This document shows, piece after piece, positions 15,041 to 21,816 of a DNA stretch of 24,101 nt. The stretch is from positions 1 through 24,101 of IMG/VR virus record IMGVR_UViG_3300012036_000024; one strand, 5' to 3'. Under the pieces are notes generated by a model that saw only the letters and a list, made by a program, of their open reading frames with translations, ran no database searches and was not told the origin of the DNA. The number at the start of each line of letters is the position of its first letter. Position 1 is the first letter of the stretch. This DNA comes from a virus. The position numbers were made by a program, and so were the translations under genes.

Positions 15041-15395
15041 TATCCTTTGAACCTAAGGCGTATCCAGTACCTCCAGCTCCAGCAGCTCCTCCTACAATAT
15101 ACTTTTTCTTGTTACTTTTTAGATGCTTTCTAGCTTTTAAACCTTTATTTCTGTACTTATCTCTGGCCGCCATTGCGTCTCCTTGAGATTTAGTTACTAA
15201 GCCTTCTTTATTTTTAGGGAGTTTTCTGCCTCTAAGGCCTTCATAAACTTCTTTAGCTTTACCTTTTGTGGAGCTAGTGCTATTCTTTATCGCTTGGATT
15301 AACCCTGTCCCTTTTGCTGCTTCCTTCTCCATTTCTTCTAGAAACGCTACGGCTGCTATTTTTCTTAATTCACTTTTTTCTATTAAATTACTCAT
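15033..15395 (-). CDS. Small basic protein with K-x-A tags and C-terminal Gly-rich membrane-like segment
   Basis: A 120-aa protein starting MSNLIEKSELRKIAAVAFLE, then MEKEAAKGTG, giving two tags. The centre is strongly basic (RKHLKSNKKKY). The C-terminus is IVGGAAGAGGTGYALGSKDNE, the Gly/Ala-rich segment ending in Tyr found across this window. A positively charged body with one short glycine-zipper-like helix could bind DNA or a membrane. It overlaps the 76-aa gene by 8 bp and is separated from the upstream gene by one base. No family is recognised. Confidence 0.55.
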   Translation of the reverse strand: MSNLIEKSELRKIAAVAFLEEMEKEAAKGTGLIQAIKNSTSSTKGKAKEVYEGLRGRKLPKNKEGLVTKSQGDAMAARDKYRNKGLKARKHLKSNKKKYIVGGAAGAGGTGYALGSKDNE

Positions 15396-15396
15396 A

Positions 15397-16170
15397 TTAA
15401 CTTATTTTACCTGTATTTTTAGTTGTTTTTTCTAATAAACTTTTTCCTTTATTTATATCACTGGCCGTTGGTATAGGTACAGCGAGTGATGCTGCAAATC
15501 CCGCTTTAGCCGACTTGCCTTTTAAAGATCCTCCAAAACCACCTTTTAGAAAGTTTTTCATTCTACCTCCAGAGAAGGCTGATTTAACCCATTTACCAAA
15601 TATATTAAGCAATCCAAAGCTGGCAGCTTTCTGTAATTGATAAGATTTAACCGGTACGTATTTTTCTTTTCGTATACCTTTTGGAGGCTTACGGTTTATA
15701 AACTCTTCCACCAAGTTATCTATAACCTCACCAGTAGGTCTATGTCTTTGGGTCTGCCCCACTCCTTTAAAGCTATCCGTATGATAATAAGAAGGTAATC
15801 TTTGCTTATACCCTCCTGGGTTCTTCATCATTAGTTTTAAAGAAGCTGTTTTCTCTTTAGTTTTCTCTTTATTTTTACGATCTATTAAATAAGCAACGCT
15901 TGTAAATACCGGAAATCCTACTGCACTGGCTAAAGTACCTTTTCCTATCTTCTTAGCTATAGTTTTTACATGGTCCCCCCTGCTTAATACCTTGCTACTA
16001 CCGCTCTGAGCCTTTACTATAGAAGTGTCTAGAGGATGAGTTACTGCTTGAACAACAGCCCCACTTACCCCTCCGGCAATCATATCTTTTTTAAATTCTT
16101 TAAAGAATTTCTCCTTTTCTTTCTCGCTTCGGAAAAATCCTTCCCCATTCTTAGCTAGTTTAGACAGCAT
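15397..16170 (-). CDS. Hypothetical virion-type protein with two hydrophobic segments
   Basis: A 257-aa protein starting MLSKLAKNGEGFFRSEKEKE. Residues 32-55 (AGGVSGAVVQAVTHPLDTSI) and about 77-95 (GKGTLASAVGFPVFTSVAYL) are hydrophobic, the second followed by IDRKNKEKTKEKTASL. The combination HPLD-x(4)-K plus a second hydrophobic helix ending in Tyr weakly recalls one repeat of mitochondrial carriers, but I do not claim homology. Tags are LSKLAKN, EKTASLK and LQKAASF. The C-terminal part is Gly-rich and basic (GGRMKNFLKGGFGGSLKG). It overlaps the upstream gene by 16 bp. An AAGGGGG ribosome site precedes the ATG. It ends in TAA. Confidence 0.5.
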   Translation of the reverse strand: MLSKLAKNGEGFFRSEKEKEKFFKEFKKDMIAGGVSGAVVQAVTHPLDTSIVKAQSGSSKVLSRGDHVKTIAKKIGKGTLASAVGFPVFTSVAYLIDRKNKEKTKEKTASLKLMMKNPGGYKQRLPSYYHTDSFKGVGQTQRHRPTGEVIDNLVEEFINRKPPKGIRKEKYVPVKSYQLQKAASFGLLNIFGKWVKSAFSGGRMKNFLKGGFGGSLKGKSAKAGFAASLAVPIPTASDINKGKSLLEKTTKNTGKIS

Positions 16171-16499
16171 TTAAAAAGCCCCCCTTGGCTAGCTTCTTGC
16201 GTGTTGAAAGTTTTATTAAAATCTGTTTGCATAATACTAAGAAATCTGGCCTCAAATAAATCATAAGATTCGTCTGCCATTAAAATATCTCCGTCCAGTA
16301 AATGAACCTCAGTTAAGTTTTCTGAGTCTATATGACAAGGTCTTATTCTTATAATTTCTTCAACTCTTACTAGATTTGGTACTCTTATACTCGGCTTTGT
16401 GTTTGAGGTAAAAGCGATTATCTGCTCTAAATCATCCATATCTTCAATATCATCTTCATACTCCAAAGAATGGAATTTTATAAACTTGTTTTTATTCAT
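16155..16499 (-). CDS. Small hypothetical protein, 114 aa
   Basis: A 114-aa acidic protein starting MNKNKFIKFHSLEYEDD. A beta-rich core reads SIRVPNLVRVEEIIRIRP, then LTEVHLLDGDILMADESYDL, the small sheet pattern (I-x-I ... T-x-V-x-L-x-x-G ... V-x-E-S) seen in FlbD-like and some phage proteins; this is only a resemblance. It has no K-x-A tag or hydrophobic segment, unlike its neighbours, so it may be a regulator or assembly factor rather than cargo. Its ATG overlaps the TAA of the upstream gene by one base, and it overlaps the next gene by 16 bp. It ends in TAG. Confidence 0.5.
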   Translation of the reverse strand: MNKNKFIKFHSLEYEDDIEDMDDLEQIIAFTSNTKPSIRVPNLVRVEEIIRIRPCHIDSENLTEVHLLDGDILMADESYDLFEARFLSIMQTDFNKTFNTQEASQGGLFKCCLN

Positions 16500-17446
16500 T
16501 ACGTTACAGGTATCTCTTCTAAAGTTTTTGTGTTGTCTGGCACTTTCGGGCTTTTGGGTGCTGAAGGTGTTTTAGCTTTTTTTACTGCTCCTCTTCTTTT
16601 TAGTCCATACGCTGCTCCTATTCCAACACTACCTCCTACAATAGCCCCTAAAACGGAAGACTCTATTAAATTTCTTTTTGTACTATCTATTTCTGGGTGC
16701 AAGTAACCTACTACTGGACCTGCTACCGCTCCAGCTCCAGCTCCTATTAAAGGCAGTTGAGAAACACTAGCCTGCTTATTTATGTATTTATACCCTGCGT
16801 ATCCTGACGCCCCTAATAAACCCCCGTAAGTTCCGTAAGACTTAAGTCTTTCCTTCGTTACTTTTTTCTGAGCTTTTGTGTGTAAATCAGAAGCTTCTCT
16901 TATCACCTTATCGTCTGCTTTTACTTTACTTAGTCGGGTAACCTCTTTTCCTAAATCATCTCTAAGAGTCTTAGCTTTTCTTATATTGCCCAGAGAGAAC
17001 ACTCCTTTTAAGGAAGCTTGCTTAATTACTCCTCTGCTTTCTAGCAATTTTAGCTTAACTGGTAAAGGAAATTTAGGGTCTTGAAGCATTCGAGTCTCAT
17101 AGTCTTGCTGCCCTTTTCTATAGATACTATCTGCTTTGTCCACTAAAGAAGCTTTTAATCTTTTTTCTTTGTTTTTATCTTTATTTTTCCCGTAAGCGTA
17201 AGTACCAACTGCTGCACCTGTTCCAAGGGTTAGAACTCCTACACTTGCTAATCTATTTTTCTTGGATTTATCTTTAAGCCTTTGTATCCTTTCTAAGTCT
17301 CTTTTAACTTTCTTAGATTTAGAAGAAAATCTACCTAATCCTAAATACTTAGAGGCCTCGTCATCATATTTGCTAAGTAATTTTGCCCCTATGTTATCAA
17401 TTCTTCTTTGGGTTCTTCCTGTTAAATTATTTAACCAATTCTTCAT
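16499..17446 (-). CDS. Basic virion-type protein with several Gly-rich membrane-like segments
   Basis: A 315-aa protein. The N-terminal 60 residues are very basic (RTQRRIDNIGAKLL; KVKRDLERIQRLKDKSKKNR). Hydrophobic Gly-rich segments occur at about 66-83 (ASVGVLTLGTGAAVGTYAYG, followed by a Lys run), 205-223 (GGLLGASGYAGYKYINKQ) and 234-280 (LIGAGAGAVAGPVVGYL; LGAIVGGSVGIGAAYG). Tags are VIKQASLKG and INKQASVSQ. Three glycine-zipper-like segments in one basic protein suggest a membrane-inserting ejection protein, by inference. It starts 5 bp after the stop of the 119-aa gene. A TTACAG/TTTAAT pair upstream is too weak to call a promoter. It ends in TAA. Confidence 0.55.
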   Translation of the reverse strand: MKNWLNNLTGRTQRRIDNIGAKLLSKYDDEASKYLGLGRFSSKSKKVKRDLERIQRLKDKSKKNRLASVGVLTLGTGAAVGTYAYGKNKDKNKEKRLKASLVDKADSIYRKGQQDYETRMLQDPKFPLPVKLKLLESRGVIKQASLKGVFSLGNIRKAKTLRDDLGKEVTRLSKVKADDKVIREASDLHTKAQKKVTKERLKSYGTYGGLLGASGYAGYKYINKQASVSQLPLIGAGAGAVAGPVVGYLHPEIDSTKRNLIESSVLGAIVGGSVGIGAAYGLKRRGAVKKAKTPSAPKSPKVPDNTKTLEEIPVT

Positions 17447-17451
17447 TTTTT

Positions 17452-17811
17452 TTAGTAATTAAAATTTTTCTTATTAGGGTCTGTAATTAAGGGCCTTGTT
17501 TCATACCCTAATAGGTTAGAATGGACTCCTTCGTCTCTAACATGTCTTTGGGATCTTCCTAAATACCCTAAGCCAGAAGCTAGTGTACCTAAGCCCATTC
17601 CTGCACCAGCGGCAGCCATTCCCGCAATTGGAGGTAACACTTTTCTTAGTCCTACTCCTGCTGCAGAAGGTACTCCAAATTCTAATAAAGTTTTAATCCA
17701 ATCTTTAGGTTCTTCTTCTGGATTGTCCCTATAATATTTTCTTAAAGCGTCCTTATACTGTTCGGTACGTATGTCTAATTTACTTATAATTCCTAGCGAT
17801 TCTGGGTCCAT
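17452..17811 (-). CDS. Small Gly-rich protein, first gene of the leftward late operon
   Basis: A 119-aa protein starting MDPESLGIISKLDIRTEQYK, helical and charged to residue 45. A hydrophobic Gly/Ala-rich region follows (residues 47-86, PSAAGVGLRKVLPPIAGMAA and GAGMGLGTLASGLGYLG), then a polar C-terminus. There is no K-x-A tag. It is the first gene after the divergent region and follows an excellent promoter whose -10 box ends 6 nt before the ATG. There is no ribosome site and no alternative start nearby, so a leaderless message is likely. It ends in TAA, 5 bp before the next gene. Confidence 0.55.
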   Translation of the reverse strand: MDPESLGIISKLDIRTEQYKDALRKYYRDNPEEEPKDWIKTLLEFGVPSAAGVGLRKVLPPIAGMAAAGAGMGLGTLASGLGYLGRSQRHVRDEGVHSNLLGYETRPLITDPNKKNFNY

Positions 17812-17817
17812 GTTTAA

Positions 17818-17846
17818 AACATAAGCAATTATTTATTTCTTGTCAA
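17818..17846 (-). promoter_or_regulatory. Sigma70 promoter with perfect -35 and leaderless geometry
   Basis: On the minus strand TTGACA (17846-17841), a 17-bp spacer and TATGTT (17823-17818) are followed by TTAAAC and the ATG at 17811. It heads the long leftward operon toward the terminase. The rest of the 158-bp divergent region (17847-17969) holds two TATAAG boxes on the plus strand without clear -35 partners, and an ACGT-TAATG-ACGT dyad before the plus-strand gene that could be an operator. Confidence 0.65.
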
Positions 17847-17969
17847 TTTTTTGGTATAAGAACAATGAGAGTGCTTAATTTTATAAGTCTTTTCGAGTTG
17901 CATAGGCTTGGTATTCTCAGCAAACACTCAGCTAATTAAAACGTTAATGACGTAATTAAGGATTGATGA

Positions 17970-18401
17970 ATGGTAGAAATTGTCCCCGCTGAAGACCTAG
18001 TAGACTATGTAAACTATTTTAAATTGCCCAAACCTAGGATGGGTAGTTTAGAGTACTTACATCATGTCTTTAGAACTTCAGCAGAGAGGTGTAAGGTTCA
18101 AAATGCGTTAACCTGCACCGACTACAATTATTTTGGTTTAGTTGTTAAAGAGGATAGGGTTGTAATAAACCCAGTGCTAAGGCCTTTGGAAAGCCTATCC
18201 TCATCTACTAGGTCAAAAATAAGAAAAAGAGGTTTTTCTTATTTGACTACTTCTTTTGTTCGGGTACTTTGCAATGGGGTAAAGTATAAAATTAAAGCTG
18301 AAATACAGCTTGGAGGTGAGATTTATTTAATCTCTTGTAACCTTGTAAAAACAAAAGAAGTTCAGAAATTAGAGAAATTATCTCTAAAATTTAAACTTTA
18401 A
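17970..18401 (+). CDS. Lone plus-strand gene, hypothetical protein, 143 aa
   Basis: The only convincing gene on the plus strand. It encodes 143 aa starting MVEIVPAEDLVDYVNYFKLP, with YNYFGLVVKEDRVVINPVL, a basic SSSTRSKIRKRGFSY region and a C-terminal sheet (VKYKIKAEIQLGGEIYL). No family is recognised. The ATG has an AAGGA ribosome site 7-8 nt upstream and the gene is followed within 10 bp by its own rho-independent terminator, so it is an independent transcription unit, like phage moron genes. It lacks the K-x-A tag and hydrophobic segments. Orientation suggests different timing from the late genes, perhaps regulation or host takeover. No in-frame TGA, and it has no Trp. Confidence 0.75.
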   Translation: MVEIVPAEDLVDYVNYFKLPKPRMGSLEYLHHVFRTSAERCKVQNALTCTDYNYFGLVVKEDRVVINPVLRPLESLSSSTRSKIRKRGFSYLTTSFVRVLCNGVKYKIKAEIQLGGEIYLISCNLVKTKEVQKLEKLSLKFKL

Positions 18402-18408
18402 AATTATA

Positions 18409-18457
18409 GCCCTTAATCGCTTTTTAGCGAATAGTAATTAAGGGCCTTATTTTTTTT
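18409..18457 (+). terminator. Rho-independent terminator of the plus-strand gene
   Basis: A perfect 9-bp stem GCCCTTAAT / ATTAAGGGC (18409-18417 with 18437-18445) encloses a nested CGCT-TTTT-AGCG hairpin and is followed by CTTATTTTTTTT. On the minus strand it is followed only by a mixed AT stretch, so it may also weakly stop leftward transcripts. The stretch 18458-18526 holds AT-rich sequence with ATGAAT/ATTCAT motifs and no gene I can support. Confidence 0.85.
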
Positions 18458-18526
18458 AGCCTACGAATTACTTTATCGTCATCCTCGCGAATCTTAGACC
18501 GTATGAAATTTCATTCAATATTATGA

Positions 18527-18688
18527 TTAAATGGGTATAATGCATGAATAGTCATTCATTATGAATCATTGATTAACTAATGTATCTCCAGAAGCTTGGT
18601 CTAAAAGCTCTCTGCGCTTTAGATATTCTTTGTAACCCTCGACTGCTTCCGCTTCTAATCTTTTAGAATTATAATCTGTTATAGCCAT
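18527..18688 (-). CDS. Small protein, 53 aa, TGA read as Trp
   Basis: It starts MAITDYNSKRLEAEAVEGYK, continues as a charged helix (EYLKRRELLDQASGD), then ...LVNQW with W41 encoded by TGA (18568-18566), and ends SCIIPI at TAA. If TGA were a stop the product would be 40 aa. It follows the stop of the 333-aa gene by 2 bp. A TTGATA / GATTAT pair with 17-bp spacing lies 8 nt upstream of the ATG, a weaker version of the promoters seen elsewhere. No homolog is recognised, and the 13 residues after the TGA are less certain than the first 40. Confidence 0.5.
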
Positions 18689-18690
18689 TT

Positions 18691-19692
18691 TTAAAGATAA
18701 TCTACTCTTCTTTCTATTTTATCAAAATTACCGCTTTCAAGCCTTTCTTTGCCCGCCGGGGTTAGCCTGTCTTGCTTATCATACCTTTTTAATTGCCTTC
18801 TTATGGCTATATGCACTTGTTCTTTTTTAGCAGGGTTTTTAAACTTTTCTTTATCAAGGGTGAAATCCGTACTGTCCCAATCAAAAGAATTAATAAAAGA
18901 ATTGACACTTGTGTTAGCTAATTTAGTTAAAAAGAAGGGCTTTAACCTTCCTTTTAATTTAACTTCCGCTGTCTTTCTAAAAGCTTCTTGTTTTTTCTGG
19001 GCTTGGCGATCTAAAGCGTATAACCCTCCTGCTCCTACTGTTGCAGTACCTACAGCTCCTATAGCTAGAATCTTGCCTAACCCCATTTTTTTCTCATTTT
19101 TTAAATCCTCTGCCCCGTCAAATTTAGAAGCGTTAAAGCTTTTATCTGGCGATTTTGGTGCTACTGGTTCAGAAGGTTTGGTGGGGCTAGTAAATTTCCC
19201 TCTATTTTTTGCCTTAGTTATCGCGTCTCCTATTTGCACATCTGTGTTAATCTTTTCCTGCTTTTGTTTAATCTTGGCTTTTCTAGCCTTATAGCTTTGA
19301 ATATCTACTTTAGATCTACCTTTTTCATTTATTACTTTATCATATTCCTTTATCTTGCCTCGCATAGATCTAGAATCTTTACGGGCGCTCGCAGCCAGAT
19401 TTCTACCGAACTGGTCCAGTTTTTTATTAGAACTTCCTCTTAAAGCTTTAGATAAAGTACTTTTAAAAGAAGCTTCTTTTACTACAGGAGGTTTTCCCGC
19501 GTCCCATTTTTTAATAGCTTGAGCGCTTCGATCCGCAGAGGAAGCTATACGGTTATTCCCGCTTTTCTTAGCTAGATTTGATATTCTGTTAAGCTGATTT
19601 ACTGTCAAACCTTTATCTATAGCTCCTTTAGAGTTTTCTATTTTAGTTAGTCTGCTTTGTAAAGCTTTTCTGTAAGTGTCTATTTTTGCCAT
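18691..19692 (-). CDS. Basic virion-type protein with K-x-A tags and a Gly-rich membrane-like segment
   Basis: A 333-aa protein, strongly basic. The tag VVKEASFKSTL lies near residue 72, followed by a long Lys/Arg-rich helical region (KARKAKIKQKQEKINTD). A Pro/Ser linker precedes a Gly/Ala segment at about 205-226 (GLGKILAIGAVGTATVGAGG) ending LYALDRQAQKK, then tags FRKTAEV and LTKLANT. The C-terminus is charged and helical. Both Trp codons are TGG. It overlaps the 46-aa gene by 13 bp and ends 2 bp before the next ATG. DNA binding or membrane insertion during ejection is inferred; no family is recognised. Confidence 0.55.
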   Translation of the reverse strand: MAKIDTYRKALQSRLTKIENSKGAIDKGLTVNQLNRISNLAKKSGNNRIASSADRSAQAIKKWDAGKPPVVKEASFKSTLSKALRGSSNKKLDQFGRNLAASARKDSRSMRGKIKEYDKVINEKGRSKVDIQSYKARKAKIKQKQEKINTDVQIGDAITKAKNRGKFTSPTKPSEPVAPKSPDKSFNASKFDGAEDLKNEKKMGLGKILAIGAVGTATVGAGGLYALDRQAQKKQEAFRKTAEVKLKGRLKPFFLTKLANTSVNSFINSFDWDSTDFTLDKEKFKNPAKKEQVHIAIRRQLKRYDKQDRLTPAGKERLESGNFDKIERRVDYL

Positions 19693-19820
19693 TTTTTTAA
19701 GATATTAATTTTATTTTCTTTTATCCAGTCTTCTATAGGAGGAACGTCTCCTTTGTTTACATGCTTGTTTACGCTATCTCAGTCAGCTTTTCGTTTATCT
19801 CAAAATCCGTATTCTTCCAT
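19680..19820 (-). CDS. Trp-rich small protein, 46 aa, two early TGA codons
   Basis: MEEYGFWDKRKADWDSVNKH starts the protein, with W7 and W14 encoded by TGA (19802-19800 and 19781-19779). Two further Trp are TGG (IEDWIKE, LKKWQK). With the standard code it would end after six residues. The reading is supported by its fit between genes: it starts 14 bp past the helicase stop, ends in TAG and overlaps the next gene by 13 bp. A promoter (TTGACT-17-TATATT) ends 5 nt before the ATG. No homolog is recognised. Two TGA codons within 14 codons make it sensitive to whether TGA decoding is working. Confidence 0.6.
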
Positions 19821-19825
19821 AGCTA

Positions 19826-19854
19826 AATATACTTTAAGATGGAGACTTAGTCAA
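19826..19854 (-). promoter_or_regulatory. Sigma70-like promoter, leaderless geometry, inside helicase 3' end
   Basis: On the minus strand TTGACT (19854-19849), a 17-bp spacer and TATATT (19831-19826) are followed by TAGCT and the ATG at 19820. The -35 box lies within the last codons of the helicase gene. Its boxes equal those at 10543-10571 and 3720-3748. Confidence 0.6.
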
Positions 19855-21225
19855 GGCGTCTAAATTATTGTCGTCAATATCTGCGTTTTGCAGAGCTTTT
19901 AAAAACCCTTTGTTTAGCGCGTCTTTATCATCGGCTAGCCTTTTAATGTACTGGTCAGTAGTAAACCCTTTCTTTCCTTCTCTAGCTGTGCTGAAATAGT
20001 TTTTTATAGAAACCTTTCTTTGAGAAGGAGGTAAATGGTCGTGAGAGCCCATTCTTACTGCTCGGCCATGCACTTGTTTTAACCTTGCGTTATTCCAGTG
20101 AGGTTCCATAGTTTGGACTAGTCGAGTTCCTTTTAAATCAAGACCTTCAGACCCTGCCCCGCTTATTAGCAAGTGCTTAATCTTTCCTTTGTTATAGTTT
20201 TTAATAATCTTTTTGCGCTCTTCATCATTTGTTTCGCCTGTAAACACTCCTGATTTTATTTTATTTTTCTTTAAAAGAGCCGCCATAGGATGTACACCAC
20301 TTTCAAGGTAATTAGAGTAAGTAACTCCTTTATAATTAGGATTAGCTTTATGCGCCTCTGTAATATCCTTTACCATTCTTTGAAGCTTTGGAGTAGGAGT
20401 AGACTTACCTGTGTAAGCTTTAGTAGTATTACTTATCTGTCTTGTAGCGTTTAAGAAAGAATTCATCCCGGGAGCTTCTTTTTTAGAAGGCGGAATACCT
20501 TTCTTTATTTTATATTGCAGGGTAGGTTTTTCGTCTAAAGCTTTTGAGTAAACGCTCCACTGGTAATCTGACATAGGAACGTTTACGTCTTCCTCTATAA
20601 CACGGGGAAAGTTCTTAGATGAGGACTTATGGTAGTCCACTTTATCCATAGCTTTAAGAGTTAACTCATTCATGTTTTTAGGTGTTAGCTTGACTCCAGG
20701 CTCTACTCCTTTTAGAATTCCTCCTATAGACGGCCAAACTTTTTCTTCCTGAACATATTTATCGTAAAACTTCTTTTTGTTTCTAGGAACGTCTATTCCA
20801 ATTCCCCTTAAAAGAGGAATTAACTCGCTAGGCTCATTTCTGATAGGAGTTCCTGTTAAAAAAACTTTTTTATCTGCTTTAAATTCGTCTGGGTACCGGC
20901 TTCTTTTACTTTCTATTCTTCCCATTCTGTGAGCTTCATCAAAGGCTAGAATCCCTTGGCTTTTAGGCTGGGGCTTAGTGTAAGAAGAGTAATCTAAAGG
21001 AGTCTTTACTTTGTGTTTAACCTTTTCTTTTTTAAAGTTTCCACGTAGGGAGGCCGGGCCTATTACACTTAAAGGCTTTTTAATTTCTTCAGAGGCTCTT
21101 AGAGCTGTTAAAGTTTTTCCGGAACCTAATCCATGGTATAAAAGGACACCGTTATGGCGCTTTATTTTATCTATAGATTCTCTTTGGTGTTTTTTAAGTG
21201 GAGTCTTTTCTTTTTTCTTTGGCAT
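19834..21225 (-). CDS. SNF2-like superfamily 2 helicase/ATPase
   Basis: A 463-aa protein with a full SF2 motif set: LKKHQRESIDKI (Q-motif-like), Walker A GLGSGKT (32-38), Walker B DEAH (96-99), LTGTPIRN (123-130), motif V ISGAGSEGLDL (354-364) and motif VI QVHGRAVRMGSH (384-395). The order and spacing fit SNF2/Rad54-like translocases and the related D6/D11 type ATPases of large DNA viruses. No extra domain is evident, so it is compact. It has no K-x-A tag of the strong type and no TGA. It overlaps the 196-aa gene by one base (TAATG). Helicases usually sit in replication modules; here it is embedded among virion-type genes, so it may be packaged or act on DNA at late times. Substrate unknown. 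Confidence 0.88.
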   Translation of the reverse strand: MPKKKEKTPLKKHQRESIDKIKRHNGVLLYHGLGSGKTLTALRASEEIKKPLSVIGPASLRGNFKKEKVKHKVKTPLDYSSYTKPQPKSQGILAFDEAHRMGRIESKRSRYPDEFKADKKVFLTGTPIRNEPSELIPLLRGIGIDVPRNKKKFYDKYVQEEKVWPSIGGILKGVEPGVKLTPKNMNELTLKAMDKVDYHKSSSKNFPRVIEEDVNVPMSDYQWSVYSKALDEKPTLQYKIKKGIPPSKKEAPGMNSFLNATRQISNTTKAYTGKSTPTPKLQRMVKDITEAHKANPNYKGVTYSNYLESGVHPMAALLKKNKIKSGVFTGETNDEERKKIIKNYNKGKIKHLLISGAGSEGLDLKGTRLVQTMEPHWNNARLKQVHGRAVRMGSHDHLPPSQRKVSIKNYFSTAREGKKGFTTDQYIKRLADDKDALNKGFLKALQNADIDDNNLDALTKSPS

Positions 21226-21815
21226 TAAATTAAGCCTCTATCTTTTAAAGCTTTGAAAAGTTTTTTATCTGCTAAAACTTCTTTATCTATATATTCTTGT
21301 CCAAACTCTTGAGAGGTTGTACCTACTTGTTTAAAACCTAATCTCTTAGCAGGTGTGGCTATTCTTTTTGGGATTGCCATGCCTATGTGTTCAGTTTCTT
21401 TTGGGTCCGTTATTTTTACTACTCCTGGAAAATTTTTAGTATCAGTATCTATTAAAAATCCCGGCTTTTTTATTTTTTTAAAAACATCGTCTAAGGCCTC
21501 TCCTGGAAAATGGCCTTTAAGCTTGGCTCTAAAGTTTGCTTCTTTCTTAAAATGGTTTTTAATGTCAGCGCTTATTCTCTTACCTGCTCCGTGTCCTGCC
21601 CAAGTCAAAGCTCCTACTGCCGCTAGTCCTGCTCCTACTTTACCTGGAGCTTTTTTAAACCTTTGGGGGAGTTTTTTTAGCTGCTTAGCGTAAGTTATTG
21701 GGTTTAGCGTAGTTTTTTCTATTCCTAGAACTTTATCAGTTATGATCCACTTTGCTGGGACTAGCCCACCTACTACCGCGTAATCTTTTGCTGTGGCTTC
21801 TCTTTTTTTAGACAT
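21225..21815 (-). CDS. Hypothetical protein with K-x-A tag and Gly-rich segment
   Basis: A 196-aa basic protein. It starts MSKKREATAKDYAVVGGLVP. Near residues 58-78 is a Gly/Ala segment (KVGAGLAAVGALTWAGHGAG) followed by KRISADIKNHFKKEANFRAK, which includes the tag FKKEANF. The C-terminal 90 residues form a predicted alpha/beta domain (GFLIDTDTKNFPGVVKITDP; HIGMAIPKRI; GQEYIDKEVL) with no catalytic motif I recognise. Trp codons are TGG. The start lies one base past the stop of the ligase fusion, and the end overlaps the helicase start by one base. Confidence 0.5.
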   Translation of the reverse strand: MSKKREATAKDYAVVGGLVPAKWIITDKVLGIEKTTLNPITYAKQLKKLPQRFKKAPGKVGAGLAAVGALTWAGHGAGKRISADIKNHFKKEANFRAKLKGHFPGEALDDVFKKIKKPGFLIDTDTKNFPGVVKITDPKETEHIGMAIPKRIATPAKRLGFKQVGTTSQEFGQEYIDKEVLADKKLFKALKDRGLI

Positions 21816-21816
21816 G

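Noticed and set aside
18458-18526. ATGAAT/ATTCAT dyads and a plus-strand TATAAT as a promoter-operator
   Set aside because: There is no -35 partner and no plus-strand gene downstream; the dyads are imperfect and expected in AT-rich sequence.
18749-19294. Plus-strand ORF of 181 codons opposite the 333-aa gene
   Set aside because: It is antisense to a gene with clear tags. Its hydrophobic, Phe/Ser-rich composition is the typical mirror of a Lys-rich AT-rich gene, and no ribosome site precedes it.
21355-21693. Plus-strand ORF of 112 codons opposite the 196-aa gene
   Set aside because: It is antisense to a gene in a tight operon and shows no motif or start signal.
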